Assembly: GCA_964530625.1 (NCBI GenBank)
Contig: CAZHAK010000010.1
Span: 1 to 64,000, forward strand
Direction of reading: 5' to 3'
Origin: JABWCQ01 sp964530625
Lineage (GTDB): Bacteria; Electryoneota; RPQS01
Length of the DNA stretch: 64,000 nt
The translations under genes and the position numbers were made by a program. Under the pieces are notes generated by a model. It did no database searches, was not told the origin of the DNA, and saw only the letters and a list, made by a program, of their open reading frames with translations. Shown one piece after another: positions 8,634 through 18,098 of the stretch (positions are counted from its first letter, which is position 1; every line of letters begins with the position of its first letter).

Positions 8634-10406
8634 TTGAAAACTAAAGCAAAACTCATCTCAATGCGCGAACAGTTGAAGAGTTCGGGGTTGCAAGCGTACA
8701 TCGTGCCCAACTCTGATCCTCACAATAGTGAATACGTGCCATCCCGTTGGCAGCGGCGCGCTTACATCAGTGGATTCACAGGATCTGTCGGCGAGGTTTG
8801 TATCACTCGCAAGACGGCGGCGTTGTGGGTTGATTCCCGCTACTTTCTGCAGGCGGAACGGGAAGTTGCGGGTTCTGGCATTCGTCTGCAAAGGATCGGG
8901 CTTGCCGGCACGCCCTCTTTGGTGGCATGGCTTGCAAAGGAGCTTCCAAAGGGAAGCAAGGTCGGAGTTAATCCACAAGTCATCACAAGACAAAGATATC
9001 TCACGTTACAAGCTGAATTTCACGAAGTCGGATTGCGGCTTGTCCTGACACCGCACGATCTGGTAGATTCTGTTTGGGCGGCTCCTCCGGAGATTCCGTC
9101 GGACAAACTCGAGGTACACGAGAATAAGTATTCCGGTGAAACCGTTTCATCAAAACTTCGTAGTGTACGGCGCGAGATGAAAGCGCGCGGTGCGAGGGTG
9201 CATGTGTTGAATGAACTTGACGCGATTGCGTGGCTCTTCAATTTGCGAGGTCACGATGTGGAATATAATCCTGTATTCGTGTCCTATGCAATCTTGCAGG
9301 AGAAATCGGCGCATCTTTATGTGGACATGCGCAAAGTGACTCCCGCCGTACGCAGACATTTAGGGAAGCAGGTGAAGCTTCACCGTTACGAAAACTTTGG
9401 CAACGCAGTCAAGAAACTCGGCAGGAGTCGCGGCAAGGTTTGGCTGCACGACGCCACCGCAAGTCAGTGGATATTTTCGCTGCTTGGTAGAAGCGAATTG
9501 ATAACGGAGCGGTCGCCAATCACGCTCTTGAAAGCGATGAAGAGTCCGCATCAGATTCGCGGATTTCGCGCCGCGCATATTCGTGATGGCGTGGCGATGG
9601 TGAAGTTTTTGTCCTGGTTGGATGCAAACATCGGCAAGATACCGATGAGCGAGCTTTCACTCGAAGTGGAAATGGAGCGTGCGCGTTCAGCGAGTTCGCT
9701 CTATAGAGGACCGAGTTTTTCTCCGATTATTGGATATGGCGCGAATGGCGCGGTGATTCACTATCGGGCAGTGCAAGCGACGAGCAAGCAAATCAAAGCG
9801 CGTGGCTTGATGGTGATTGACTCGGGTGGACAGTATCCCGACGGCACGACCGATATCACGCGCACCGTGTGTTGCGGCTCGCCGACTCGCAAGCAAAAGG
9901 AGCATTTCACTCGCGTATTGAAAGGGCACATCGCAATCAAGACCACTCCCTTCCCTGCCGGAATTCGCGGACCGCAATTGGAAGTGTTGGCCAAGCGCGC
10001 ACTGTGGGAGGAAGGGCTTGATTACCTGCACGGCACGGGTCACGGTGTCGGGCACTATCTAAGTGTACACGAAGGCCCGGCCTCCATTGCGCCGCGTTTT
10101 CCTAATGACGTGATTCGTCCCGGGATGGTGCTCTCAAATGAACCGGGCTTCTATCTTGCGGGCGAGTACGGCATACGAATTGAAAATCTCGTGTATGCGG
10201 CGGTCGATAAAAAGCGTCCGGGATTTTTGACATTTGAAAACCTGACGTTCTGTCCGATAGACCGGCGTTTGATTGACGCCAAGTTACTCACGAGCGAAGA
10301 ACGGAAGTATCTGAACGGTTATCACGCGGAAGTGCGGAAACTGCTTGGCTCGAAACTCAGGGGTGCGGCGAAACAGTGGTTGATAAAGATGACCAAAGCA
10401 ATTTAG
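8634..10406 (+). CDS. Xaa-Pro aminopeptidase (aminopeptidase P, M24B)
   Basis: 590 residues from a TTG start that sits 6 nt after a perfect AGGAGG; an in-frame GTG at 8616 lies before that site and is less likely. Two creatinase-like N-terminal domains (opening LQAYIVPNSDPHNSEY) precede the pita-bread catalytic domain. The five metal ligands of M24 enzymes are all visible, numbered from the TTG: D396 and D407 (MVIDSGGQYPDGTTDIT), H470 (GTGHGVGHY), E503 (SNEPGF) and E517 (RIENL). The family removes an N-terminal residue preceding proline, using two Mn/Zn ions. The length with two N-terminal domains matches the long eukaryote-type APP1 form. No signal peptide is seen, so it is likely cytoplasmic. 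Stand-alone gene with its own promoter and terminator. Confidence 0.95.
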   Translation: MKTKAKLISMREQLKSSGLQAYIVPNSDPHNSEYVPSRWQRRAYISGFTGSVGEVCITRKTAALWVDSRYFLQAEREVAGSGIRLQRIGLAGTPSLVAWLAKELPKGSKVGVNPQVITRQRYLTLQAEFHEVGLRLVLTPHDLVDSVWAAPPEIPSDKLEVHENKYSGETVSSKLRSVRREMKARGARVHVLNELDAIAWLFNLRGHDVEYNPVFVSYAILQEKSAHLYVDMRKVTPAVRRHLGKQVKLHRYENFGNAVKKLGRSRGKVWLHDATASQWIFSLLGRSELITERSPITLLKAMKSPHQIRGFRAAHIRDGVAMVKFLSWLDANIGKIPMSELSLEVEMERARSASSLYRGPSFSPIIGYGANGAVIHYRAVQATSKQIKARGLMVIDSGGQYPDGTTDITRTVCCGSPTRKQKEHFTRVLKGHIAIKTTPFPAGIRGPQLEVLAKRALWEEGLDYLHGTGHGVGHYLSVHEGPASIAPRFPNDVIRPGMVLSNEPGFYLAGEYGIRIENLVYAAVDKKRPGFLTFENLTFCPIDRRLIDAKLLTSEERKYLNGYHAEVRKLLGSKLRGAAKQWLIKMTKAI

Positions 10407-10426
10407 GTTCTCGTTGCATGATTACG

Positions 10427-10456
10427 AAAACGGGACTCACTGCGAGTCCCGTTTTT
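10427..10456. terminator. Bidirectional intrinsic terminator
   Basis: A perfect 12-bp stem (AAAACGGGACTC/GAGTCCCGTTTT) with loop ACTGC gives a U-tract on both strands. It serves the aminopeptidase P gene and the convergent methyltransferase gene, whose stop codon (10437-10439) lies inside the hairpin. Confidence 0.9.
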
Positions 10457-11090
10457 GATTTTGAAAGATAACCACGCGGCTGTTAATCGAAAGGATGCGC
10501 CAATTCTGCCACTCGGCGATCCAGCCCATGGTTTTGGCCGAATAGAAAACCACGTGCGTCGGATCCTGCACATACCACCAGTGTGCGATATCCGGTTCGT
10601 CGTCATGCAGGAGCGTCATGATGCCGACGATGCCACCGGGATTCAGACAACGCGCCATGATTTGCCAATTTCTTCGCGGCGCATAAAAATGTTCAGCAGT
10701 TTCGCTGCAAATGATGCCGTTGTAGACGTTCTCAAGAACCGCTTCATCCGAAGCAAAATGTGGATCAAAGATGTTGATTGCGAAGCCGCGCTCACGAAGC
10801 AGCTCCGCCATGACCGGCGAGGGGCCGCTGCCGTAGTCGAGCACAGTGGACTCGGGCGGCAACTCTTGCACAAACGGAACCAGCAATTGCTCAAGAAATG
10901 CGACATACTTCTCATCACTCCGATTGTTGTTGTGTGTTGCGTAGCGGGCGAGTTCGTGTTCAGGGGACAGATGATGCTCAGGATGCACATATACCAAATC
11001 GCAGTGGATACAACGCGCAGATTCACGCCCTGCGAGGTTCGCAATACTAAGGGTTTCGTTGGACGAACACAAAGGGCATGGTAAGCTCAT
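10437..11090 (-). CDS. Class I SAM-dependent methyltransferase with N-terminal zinc ribbon
   Basis: 217 residues. A CPLC...CIHC four-cysteine zinc ribbon occupies about residues 5-33. The Rossmann methyltransferase domain follows, with motif I VLDYGSGPSPVMAELL and the later motif LNPGGIVGIMTLL. The layout matches Methyltransf_23-type proteins; the methyl acceptor is unknown. Near the C-terminus HWWYVQDPTHVVFYS resembles sugar- and small-molecule-modifying members. No clear Shine-Dalgarno precedes the ATG at 11090. The last codons and stop lie within the bidirectional terminator shared with the convergent gene. Confidence 0.85.
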   Translation of the reverse strand: MSLPCPLCSSNETLSIANLAGRESARCIHCDLVYVHPEHHLSPEHELARYATHNNNRSDEKYVAFLEQLLVPFVQELPPESTVLDYGSGPSPVMAELLRERGFAINIFDPHFASDEAVLENVYNGIICSETAEHFYAPRRNWQIMARCLNPGGIVGIMTLLHDDEPDIAHWWYVQDPTHVVFYSAKTMGWIAEWQNWRILSINSRVVIFQNQKRDSQ

Positions 11091-11326
11091 AACATCATAG
11101 TGCGGGAGTAATGGGGCGTTACTTTGAATTTTTTGATTGGGTCACGGAGCTGGTATTGCAAGCATTCATGGTTAGGGGCACCCGCGGCGGTGCCGCCGCA
11201 AGGAAATAGTCTAACTCCGATCCACCTAATCGTCTTCAATCTTCAAGCCTGCCGTGCGCAATGTTGCTTAACATGCACTCTAACATTGAGTTTGCAAGAC
11301 TGACACTACGCGCATCTTCATTCATT

Positions 11327-11401
11327 TGGAGCGGATGACGGGACTCGAACCCGCAACCTTCAGCTTGGGAAGCTGATACTCTACCATTGAGTTACATCCG
11401 C
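11327..11401 (-). tRNA. tRNA-Gly(CCC)
   Basis: The minus strand folds as a full cloverleaf: acceptor GCGGATG/CATCCGC, D-arm with loop AATGGTA, anticodon stem TCAGC/GCTGA around loop TTCCCAA (anticodon CCC, reading GGG), a 5-nt variable region, and a T-arm with loop TTCGAGT. Discriminator T is followed by an encoded CCA. The gene starts 11 nt after the stop of the S9 peptidase gene on the same strand, so it may be cut from the 3' end of that transcript. Confidence 0.95.
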
Positions 11402-11412
11402 AATACGATCTC

Positions 11413-13272
11413 TTAGTTGTTCATTGGCACATACTTCTCGAGGAATTTGACGACTTTGGAATAGGCATCCAACTTGTTTTCGGTCTTGCGAAGTCCGTGG
11501 CCCTCGTCTGGGTACAATAGATACTCGACGATTCCTCCGCGACTCTGAATGGACTCGACAATCTGATCGGCTTCGGATTGCGGGACACGCGGATCGTTGG
11601 CTCCCTGAATCACGAACAGCGGCGCTTTGATTTTGTCGGCGTGATTGAGCGGGGATATCTCTTGCAGGAATTCGCGGTCTGTGGCAAGTGATCCGTATTC
11701 CGCTTCCCTCAGAGCGCGGCGATAGTCACCGGTGTTCTCGAGGAATGAAACGAAATTGGAAATCCCTACAACATCAATTCCTGCGGCAAACAAGTCGGGA
11801 TAGGTGGTCAAACCCGCGAGCACCATGAAGCCGCCGTAGCTGCCGCCTTGGAGAATGATCTTGTCTTTGTCAATCTCTTTCCGCTTCGAAAGCCACTTGG
11901 CCGCGTACTCAATGTCCTTAACGGAATCCATTCGCTTTCTGACATTGTCCAGAGCAAGATAGCTTCTGCCGAATCCCGCAGAGCCGCGCACATTCGGCTC
12001 GAGTATCGCGTAACCTTTGTAGAGCCAGTATTGATAGAGACCGGACAAGTCGGGGCGGGCTTGTGACTCCGGCCCGCCGTGAATCGAAATGATGACAGGG
12101 GTTTTTGACGTTACGTTCTGTGGTTTATAGAAAAATGCCGGAATTTTTCTTTTGTCGAACGTCTCGTACTCAATCAACTCAGGCGCAACAAACAATTCTG
12201 TGGGGACGCCTCCGGTCGCGGATTCTGTCAAGCGCACCAACAGATCCGGCAAGGGTTCATACAGCCATATGTCAAAGGGCTTCGTGGCGGTGCCAAATGA
12301 GATCGCCATGCGTTTAGAGTCAGATGAGAACGTCATGTTCCTGATTATCCCGTTCGGAAAGCGGTAGCCGTCAACGCGACGGTCTTTCGCGATGTCTTTG
12401 TAATGAAAGCGCGACATACCCCTGTCGTTTACAACGTATCCGTATCCGCTTCCGTCGGGCGCTACCGCGAGCATATCAATGTCCGCGTCCGGTGTTTCCA
12501 ACCACGTCCACTCCGCAGACTCCAGATTATACGACGCGACTCCAACGTATTCTCTTTCACGATTGGTCAACACTATGATATTCGCGCCGGAGTGATCAAA
12601 GTGCGGACTCTCATAGCGCTCGTCACCGGAATGCTCCGTGAGCAGTCTTGTCGTGTTTGTCTCGCGATCATAGATCAACAAATCGGAGTTAACGTTTGAG
12701 TGATCGCGCACCATTAAAAGAAACCGGTTGTCGTGCGAATAGGCGACAGCGGTCATATGCCCACCACCGTCATAAATTACGCGCGCTTCAGGCTCAAGCA
12801 ATTGATGTTCGAAAATGTCGAAGTCGGTACCATTGCGCGAGTTGCTCGCGTAACACAACATCGAACCGTCCGGCGACCAGCTACCGAAACGATAGATGGC
12901 GTTGTCGTCCACCGGTGTAATCGGAATTAGTGGAGTGTAGCCCGGATTAATTAGAAAGAGTTTGGATTTTTCACTTCCGCCAAGCGATGCGGCGACAATC
13001 ATGTGCGTCGGATTCACGGGCGACCACCACACACCGTCCACTCCTTCCGATTCAAATGTCGTTTGCCTCGGCGCGCTCGGGCGGTCGTGCATCCGCCAAA
13101 CTTGCGGCTCCCCGCTAATACTGCTGATGTAGGCGACTTCACGGCCCGTCGGGCTAATCGTGGGACGCGTCGCGGATTGCACATTAAGGAATTGTGACAG
13201 CGAAAACTCCTGTGCAAAGGCTGATGCCGCGAGGAGAATCGTGAGCAGGGAGTTGACTAGGAATTTGGTCAT
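11413..13272 (-). CDS. Secreted S9 prolyl-oligopeptidase-family peptidase
   Basis: 619 residues with a signal peptide (TKFLVNSLLTILLAASAFAQ), so likely periplasmic or exported. Residues ~25-350 are a PD40/WD40-like beta-propeller with repeated 'SPDG'-type blades. Residues ~370-615 are the alpha/beta hydrolase domain with the catalytic triad S478 (QGGSYGGFM), D560 (GANDPRVP) and H592 (DEGHGLRK). S9 enzymes cleave short peptides, often after proline, or remove acylated or dipeptide N-termini; the exact subtype (DPP IV-like, acylaminoacyl peptidase) is not clear. The start overlaps the coaE stop by 4 bp (ATGA), and a tRNA gene follows 11 nt after its stop. Confidence 0.92.
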   Translation of the reverse strand: MTKFLVNSLLTILLAASAFAQEFSLSQFLNVQSATRPTISPTGREVAYISSISGEPQVWRMHDRPSAPRQTTFESEGVDGVWWSPVNPTHMIVAASLGGSEKSKLFLINPGYTPLIPITPVDDNAIYRFGSWSPDGSMLCYASNSRNGTDFDIFEHQLLEPEARVIYDGGGHMTAVAYSHDNRFLLMVRDHSNVNSDLLIYDRETNTTRLLTEHSGDERYESPHFDHSGANIIVLTNREREYVGVASYNLESAEWTWLETPDADIDMLAVAPDGSGYGYVVNDRGMSRFHYKDIAKDRRVDGYRFPNGIIRNMTFSSDSKRMAISFGTATKPFDIWLYEPLPDLLVRLTESATGGVPTELFVAPELIEYETFDKRKIPAFFYKPQNVTSKTPVIISIHGGPESQARPDLSGLYQYWLYKGYAILEPNVRGSAGFGRSYLALDNVRKRMDSVKDIEYAAKWLSKRKEIDKDKIILQGGSYGGFMVLAGLTTYPDLFAAGIDVVGISNFVSFLENTGDYRRALREAEYGSLATDREFLQEISPLNHADKIKAPLFVIQGANDPRVPQSEADQIVESIQSRGGIVEYLLYPDEGHGLRKTENKLDAYSKVVKFLEKYVPMNN

Positions 13273-13865
13273 GCAATCAGGAGTGTTGTAATATTTTTCC
13301 AGAGTTGTAAAACTTGTTGATGAAGCTGCACTTGTGATCCATCGTTATGAATGACGACGTCTGCGCCGTTCATTTTCTCAGCATCGGGAACTTGCGCAGA
13401 GCGACGGCTGTAGAAGTCTTCTTGTGTAAACCGGCCTACCGAGCGCGCTAGTGTCACAGTTTCAGCAGCGACAACAGCGACCACCACATCAAATTCACTT
13501 TGAATTTTCCACTCAAAGATCAGCGCGGCGTCAAATACGATGACGTTTGAGGTTGCATCGTCTCGTAACTTTCTCCAGCGAGAGTAAATACCGGGGAAAG
13601 TCAGCGCAGTCAACCAGCGGCTCAGCGACTCATCTGAAAAAACTCGTTGGGCGATCAAGCGACGGTCGAGCGTTCCGTTTTCATGAAGGATAGCGTCGCC
13701 GAGTCGTTCGACAAGAGCTTGTCTGACGGCTGGCTCCTCGTTCAAGACTTTACGGCCAAGCTCGTCACCCGAAATTATGGTTGCGCCCAACTCCGCCAAC
13801 ATCTCCGCCACGGTGGATTTGCCGGCTCCGATTCCGCCTGTTAACGCGACGGTAACTTTCTTCAC
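13269..13865 (-). CDS. coaE: Dephospho-CoA kinase
   Basis: 198 residues, standard for CoaE, which phosphorylates dephospho-CoA at the 3'-hydroxyl in the last step of coenzyme A synthesis. The P-loop is GGIGAGKST (residues 10-18), followed by ISGDELGRKVLNE with the conserved Asp; the lid/substrate region includes VIVFDAALIFE, where the family usually has a 'DVPLLFE'-like stretch, and HND near the C-terminus. It overlaps both neighbours by 4 bp, between the subtilase and S9 peptidase genes. Embedding of this housekeeping enzyme between two secreted peptidase genes is probably operon economy rather than shared function. Confidence 0.93.
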   Translation of the reverse strand: MKKVTVALTGGIGAGKSTVAEMLAELGATIISGDELGRKVLNEEPAVRQALVERLGDAILHENGTLDRRLIAQRVFSDESLSRWLTALTFPGIYSRWRKLRDDATSNVIVFDAALIFEWKIQSEFDVVVAVVAAETVTLARSVGRFTQEDFYSRRSAQVPDAEKMNGADVVIHNDGSQVQLHQQVLQLWKNITTLLIA

Positions 13866-16800
13866 CGCGCGACCGCGATCTTGCCAGTGACCTTATCGCC
13901 GCTGGATTCAATCGTATATAGATATATTCCGGAAGCGACTTTGTCGCCGCTCGACGTACGCAAATCCCATTCGGCATGGCCCGTGGGACCGTTGTGATCA
14001 ATCGTTTTTAGCAGCGCCCCGTGGATTGAGAAAATACGAATGGTTGCCTCGTTCGGCAGCGCGGCAAAGAAGACCCCCCCCGTACCGGCAGCACCTTTGC
14101 CTCGAAACGGATTTGGATAGACGTACGCTTGATCAAGAGTCTGTGCGCTCTGTCCGATCAGCAAACTTGTCGATTCAAGGATATTGCCGCTCATAGCGGA
14201 AAGCTCTTGGATCTGAATGCGCACGTCAACACCGACGGCGCCGACTGGGAATCTTTCGTCGAGCTGTAACTCGACGAGAGTTTGCTCAGCGTTCACAAAA
14301 CGCGCACTCAGAATGGGTGTCGGAGTATTTCCTCGACGTGGATCTACTGTTGTATAGCGGTCAGGCTGCACGGCATCCGCGAGCATCGGTTCTGAAAACT
14401 CGATCTCAATGTGGCTTCCAACTGGTGAATCAACGAGTCGGTGCGTGGTGACATATGCAGAATTAGGCGCGGAGCCGTCTACGACGAAAAATACATTTTG
14501 TTCGGACAAGGGCAGCGGCGTACCCTGCGCATCGCTCAGATTTCTGAGCATGAGATGATATGTGCCTGGCGCGAACGGCGCGTCAAAGACGATCAGGATT
14601 TTCCTCATGCCCTCAGATTCGGCTATCACCGCAGGCATGTCACCATCCGCAAGGCGCCAATTCCCTTGAATGAAGACAGAAGCACTCATCGCCTCATTGA
14701 AAGTAGCGGCAATCGTTTTGGGGGCGACAACTTCAGCGGTGTCGTTTGCCGCAGGCGGAGAATTCGGAATCAAGGTCAAAATATTTGACAAAGTACTTTG
14801 CGGCTGCTCGAATGTCGTGTCGTAGGTTGCGACGGCGAAGCGATAAGGCAGATTCTGCTCAGCATCCGTCCAAACGTAGAATGTGTCGGAGAAAGACCCG
14901 ACCAGTTCAAAATTGTCCTCGGGCAAAGCGTCCATATAGAGCCTGTACTCAGTGCTACCCTGCACACGAGTCCAATTCAATTTTAGCGTCGTCTCGTTCT
15001 GCGGATGGCCCACAAGCACGGGCGGATACGGCGCGTTTGCCATCGCGACAGAGTTCTCGATACGCAGCTGTCGAGTACCGTCAGACATCAAAATTTCATA
15101 TATACCGTTTCCGTTGAAGTCCGCGGCGACAATACCACCAGCCTTAGACGGGAAGTAGTGCCACTCCGGTTCATAGCGGCCTGTAGTCTCATTTCGAGTA
15201 ATCACATAGAAATCGGGGAAGGCGGAAACAAGAATATCCGCGCAGCCGTCCACGTTGACGTTTGCGGCGGCAACGCTGGCCGGATTGACCGATACGTTTT
15301 CATTGCCCAGAATCACGACGCTGTCCACGGCAGTCAGTTCATTGTTGCCATGTGACTCGAAAATATAATAATCCCAGCCCTGCAACAGCCGTTGACTCTC
15401 TGAGGATGCGCCAGCGTTTGAGCGGCACCCGGCAACAAGCTCATCAACGCCGTCGCAATCAAAGTCTCCCGTGGCCAACCATGACGTCGCATCATTTTGA
15501 GGCATCCGAGTCGTCCACACCTGCTGAATTTCACTCCCCGTCCACTCGCACCAGATCAGATCACCGTCATAGTCACCGTAAATAATATCAAGCAACCCAT
15601 CTTGATCAAAATCGCCGACAGCGGCTCCCGGGGGGCCCATGCTGTTTAAGCCGTCGGTGTAATTCGGCAGCGTATCCCGCATTGTTAAATTGAAATCCGG
15701 ATCCACAACAAAGAGAGCAAAGCGCGACATCGTGCCGATTCTCGTTCGAGCCAGTATGTCATCTCTTCCGGAAGCGCTGTCAATGGTCACATAACGACTG
15801 ATCAGAAACTCAGAAAATACAGGTGTGCTCTCAAAGACGATGTTGTTCAAGATGCCGCAAGGTTGCGTTTGTTCCCAAATGCGTGACTCCTGAAAACGGC
15901 GCGCTCCCATTTCAAAAAGGCCGTCACCATCCGCGTCGCCGTAACACTGCGGAATGTGAGGACCGTACGTATTTTCTGTTTCAACGAAGTCATTAGTCGC
16001 CCACTCATAGGCTTCCAGCGTGTCAACGATATTAAATTGATCAACCGGCAAGAGCCACATTTCTAGGTGGCCGTCACAATCGTAATCACTTGTGAAGCTA
16101 CCAAGAATTCCGTGAGGAGCCGTTGTGGCGAAGGGATTGTACAGATAAGGTAAAATTGAACTCTGCACCGACGAATATGAAAACGGATCGGAACGCGCAA
16201 TTTCGCCGAGCAAGTTCGTGAGTTGAAGCACGGCTTGCCAATGACCGGGATAACGGCTTTGCGAAATCACCGCGACATGTTCATCGCTGACGTATCCGAA
16301 ATCCTCTCGAATTGAGTCACCGGATGCGTTCGTCATTAGCAGAGTCGCGCGGCAAATCTGATTGCTCCACGCGGTAATTTGCAGTCCGTAACCGGGACCG
16401 TCAATAACCAACCGGGTCCGTATACTATCAATCTGCGGCGACGCATTCTGGACGTAGGTGTGCCCCATGTCTACAGATTGACTTTGATTGGTGGCTCGCG
16501 TCGTCAATCTGATGACCAGCACGGTATCCGTCGCCGGAGCTTGAATCAAGCCGAGCGTATCATTCTGTACGCGACGGTTACCAGATGTAACGAGCGTCCA
16601 CGACGTGGGGTTTTCACCGAGTCCGTATTCGAGGAGATAATCAGAAAACGCGGTGCCCTTTGCGTCGCCAACAACAGCAAAATTTCCGCGCACGCCGGAG
16701 TCTGTCACAGGCAGAAAAATTCTGGCCACAGCGTCTGCGCCAAACGCGGCAGCTTCGACAGCTCTGCGCGCGTTAATGCGGCCGTTGACAGTTAACGAAT

Positions 16801-18067
16801 CCCAACCGATCGTATTAATGTCATCCGCGCTCGATCTCAAAATATCAAGCACATCGTCTGGTGTTAGGTTATGGTTGACGGATAGCATCAACCCCGCCAG
16901 TCCAGCAACTAGCGGCGAAGCATAGCTTGTCCCTGAAGGAAAAATCCAGGAACCGCACCCGCCGCCGAGAATCGTAGAGCGGATTTCCGCACCGGGCGCC
17001 ATGATATCCACTGATGGACCTAGGTTCGAGAACCCGGCGCGACGATCAAGAAAATCAGTTGCTCCGACAGAAATAACCTCGGCAAAACCGGAAGGATAGT
17101 GAATACCGTTGTTGCTGGCGTTGCCCGCCGAGGCAACGAGAACCACTCCCGCGCGGAACGCGACTTGAATAACTTCTCGAAGCAACGGTGACGCGACGAC
17201 GTCGCCGAAACTCATATTGATAACTGCCGCGCCATTGGCGGCGCCATACAACACTGCGGCGGCGATGTCGTCTTCTTCCAACGTGCCATTTGCGTTACCC
17301 GCACGAAGCGGCATGATACGACAGTTGAATCCAATAGAAGGATAGCAATGCAAATTGTCGGACGACGCTGCAGCGCATCCTGCCACGTACGTGCCGTGCC
17401 CGAAGTCATCCATTGGATCGTTGTCGCGCACAAGAAAGTCACCGCCCGAAGGCAAACTGGGCGCGTCAACGAAGTCCCAACCGATCACATCATCAATAAA
17501 ACCGTTGTCGTCATCATCAATGCCATTTTCAGGGATTTCATTCGGATTGCGCCAGATATTGTCACGAAGATCTCGATGTTCATGATCAACACCAGTATCA
17601 ATGATTCCGATCAAGACGTTAGGGTCGCCGCGAGTAATGTCCCATGCAAGCCCCGCGGAGATTTTGTCAAGCCACCACGCCTCGGGATACAAGCTGTCAT
17701 TAGGTGTATAAGGCTCGTCAAGCGCTTGAACGGTTGAGTAGTGGTTGTTGAAGGCGACCCACTCGATTTCATCATCCGCTCGAAACAAAGTCGCGATTGG
17801 TGAGATGTCGGCCCCAGACTCAAATCGCACTTCAATGATCCGTTCGAGCGGTTGGGAAAGCGCCGCGTATCCAGCAAACGGCAACGAGCCGCTGGCGACG
17901 GTCGCCAATACGTCGTTGAGAGTTGCTGACTCCGTACTCAGTTGTCCATCCAAGGCGGACACACGCAAGGGACTGCGAGTCTTTACATAAAGCACGTCGG
18001 GTGAAAAGGCGGCGTACGAGAAGCCGTAGGTCAGCGCTATAAACAGCAAGGCAGCCTTGACGTTCAT
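13862..18067 (-). CDS. Large secreted subtilase (S8) with FG-GAP-like repeats and C-terminal sorting-type tail
   Basis: 1401 residues with a signal peptide (NVKAALLFIALTYGFSYAA). The S8 domain spans about 120-460, with triad D157 (IIDTGVDHEH), H224 (FGHGTYVAG), S381 (SGTSYASP) and oxyanion N316. An Asp-rich insert IDDDDNGFIDD looks calcium-binding. Residues ~640-1040 contain FG-GAP/VCBS-like repeats with 'GDFDQDG', 'GDFDCDG', 'ADFNGNG' cores. Fibronectin/Ig-like domains follow (~1045-1300), and the C-terminus starts YVYPNPFRG and ends with a beta-sandwich (GIYLYTIESSG) of the FlgD/T9SS type-A sorting kind. AAAGGAG precedes the ATG by 8 nt. It lies 31 bp after comF and overlaps coaE by 4 bp. 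Confidence 0.93.
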   Translation of the reverse strand: MNVKAALLFIALTYGFSYAAFSPDVLYVKTRSPLRVSALDGQLSTESATLNDVLATVASGSLPFAGYAALSQPLERIIEVRFESGADISPIATLFRADDEIEWVAFNNHYSTVQALDEPYTPNDSLYPEAWWLDKISAGLAWDITRGDPNVLIGIIDTGVDHEHRDLRDNIWRNPNEIPENGIDDDDNGFIDDVIGWDFVDAPSLPSGGDFLVRDNDPMDDFGHGTYVAGCAAASSDNLHCYPSIGFNCRIMPLRAGNANGTLEEDDIAAAVLYGAANGAAVINMSFGDVVASPLLREVIQVAFRAGVVLVASAGNASNNGIHYPSGFAEVISVGATDFLDRRAGFSNLGPSVDIMAPGAEIRSTILGGGCGSWIFPSGTSYASPLVAGLAGLMLSVNHNLTPDDVLDILRSSADDINTIGWDSLTVNGRINARRAVEAAAFGADAVARIFLPVTDSGVRGNFAVVGDAKGTAFSDYLLEYGLGENPTSWTLVTSGNRRVQNDTLGLIQAPATDTVLVIRLTTRATNQSQSVDMGHTYVQNASPQIDSIRTRLVIDGPGYGLQITAWSNQICRATLLMTNASGDSIREDFGYVSDEHVAVISQSRYPGHWQAVLQLTNLLGEIARSDPFSYSSVQSSILPYLYNPFATTAPHGILGSFTSDYDCDGHLEMWLLPVDQFNIVDTLEAYEWATNDFVETENTYGPHIPQCYGDADGDGLFEMGARRFQESRIWEQTQPCGILNNIVFESTPVFSEFLISRYVTIDSASGRDDILARTRIGTMSRFALFVVDPDFNLTMRDTLPNYTDGLNSMGPPGAAVGDFDQDGLLDIIYGDYDGDLIWCEWTGSEIQQVWTTRMPQNDATSWLATGDFDCDGVDELVAGCRSNAGASSESQRLLQGWDYYIFESHGNNELTAVDSVVILGNENVSVNPASVAAANVNVDGCADILVSAFPDFYVITRNETTGRYEPEWHYFPSKAGGIVAADFNGNGIYEILMSDGTRQLRIENSVAMANAPYPPVLVGHPQNETTLKLNWTRVQGSTEYRLYMDALPEDNFELVGSFSDTFYVWTDAEQNLPYRFAVATYDTTFEQPQSTLSNILTLIPNSPPAANDTAEVVAPKTIAATFNEAMSASVFIQGNWRLADGDMPAVIAESEGMRKILIVFDAPFAPGTYHLMLRNLSDAQGTPLPLSEQNVFFVVDGSAPNSAYVTTHRLVDSPVGSHIEIEFSEPMLADAVQPDRYTTVDPRRGNTPTPILSARFVNAEQTLVELQLDERFPVGAVGVDVRIQIQELSAMSGNILESTSLLIGQSAQTLDQAYVYPNPFRGKGAAGTGGVFFAALPNEATIRIFSIHGALLKTIDHNGPTGHAEWDLRTSSGDKVASGIYLYTIESSGDKVTGKIAVAR

Positions 18068-18098
18068 TCCGCGAACTCCTTTATGGAATTGTTGATCA

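Noticed and set aside
11177..11199. Two overlapping GC hairpins (GGCACC/GGTGCC and GCGGCG/CGCCGC)
   Set aside because: Single copy in the window, no T-tract and no protein gene needing it; it could be a repeat-type element but this cannot be supported here.
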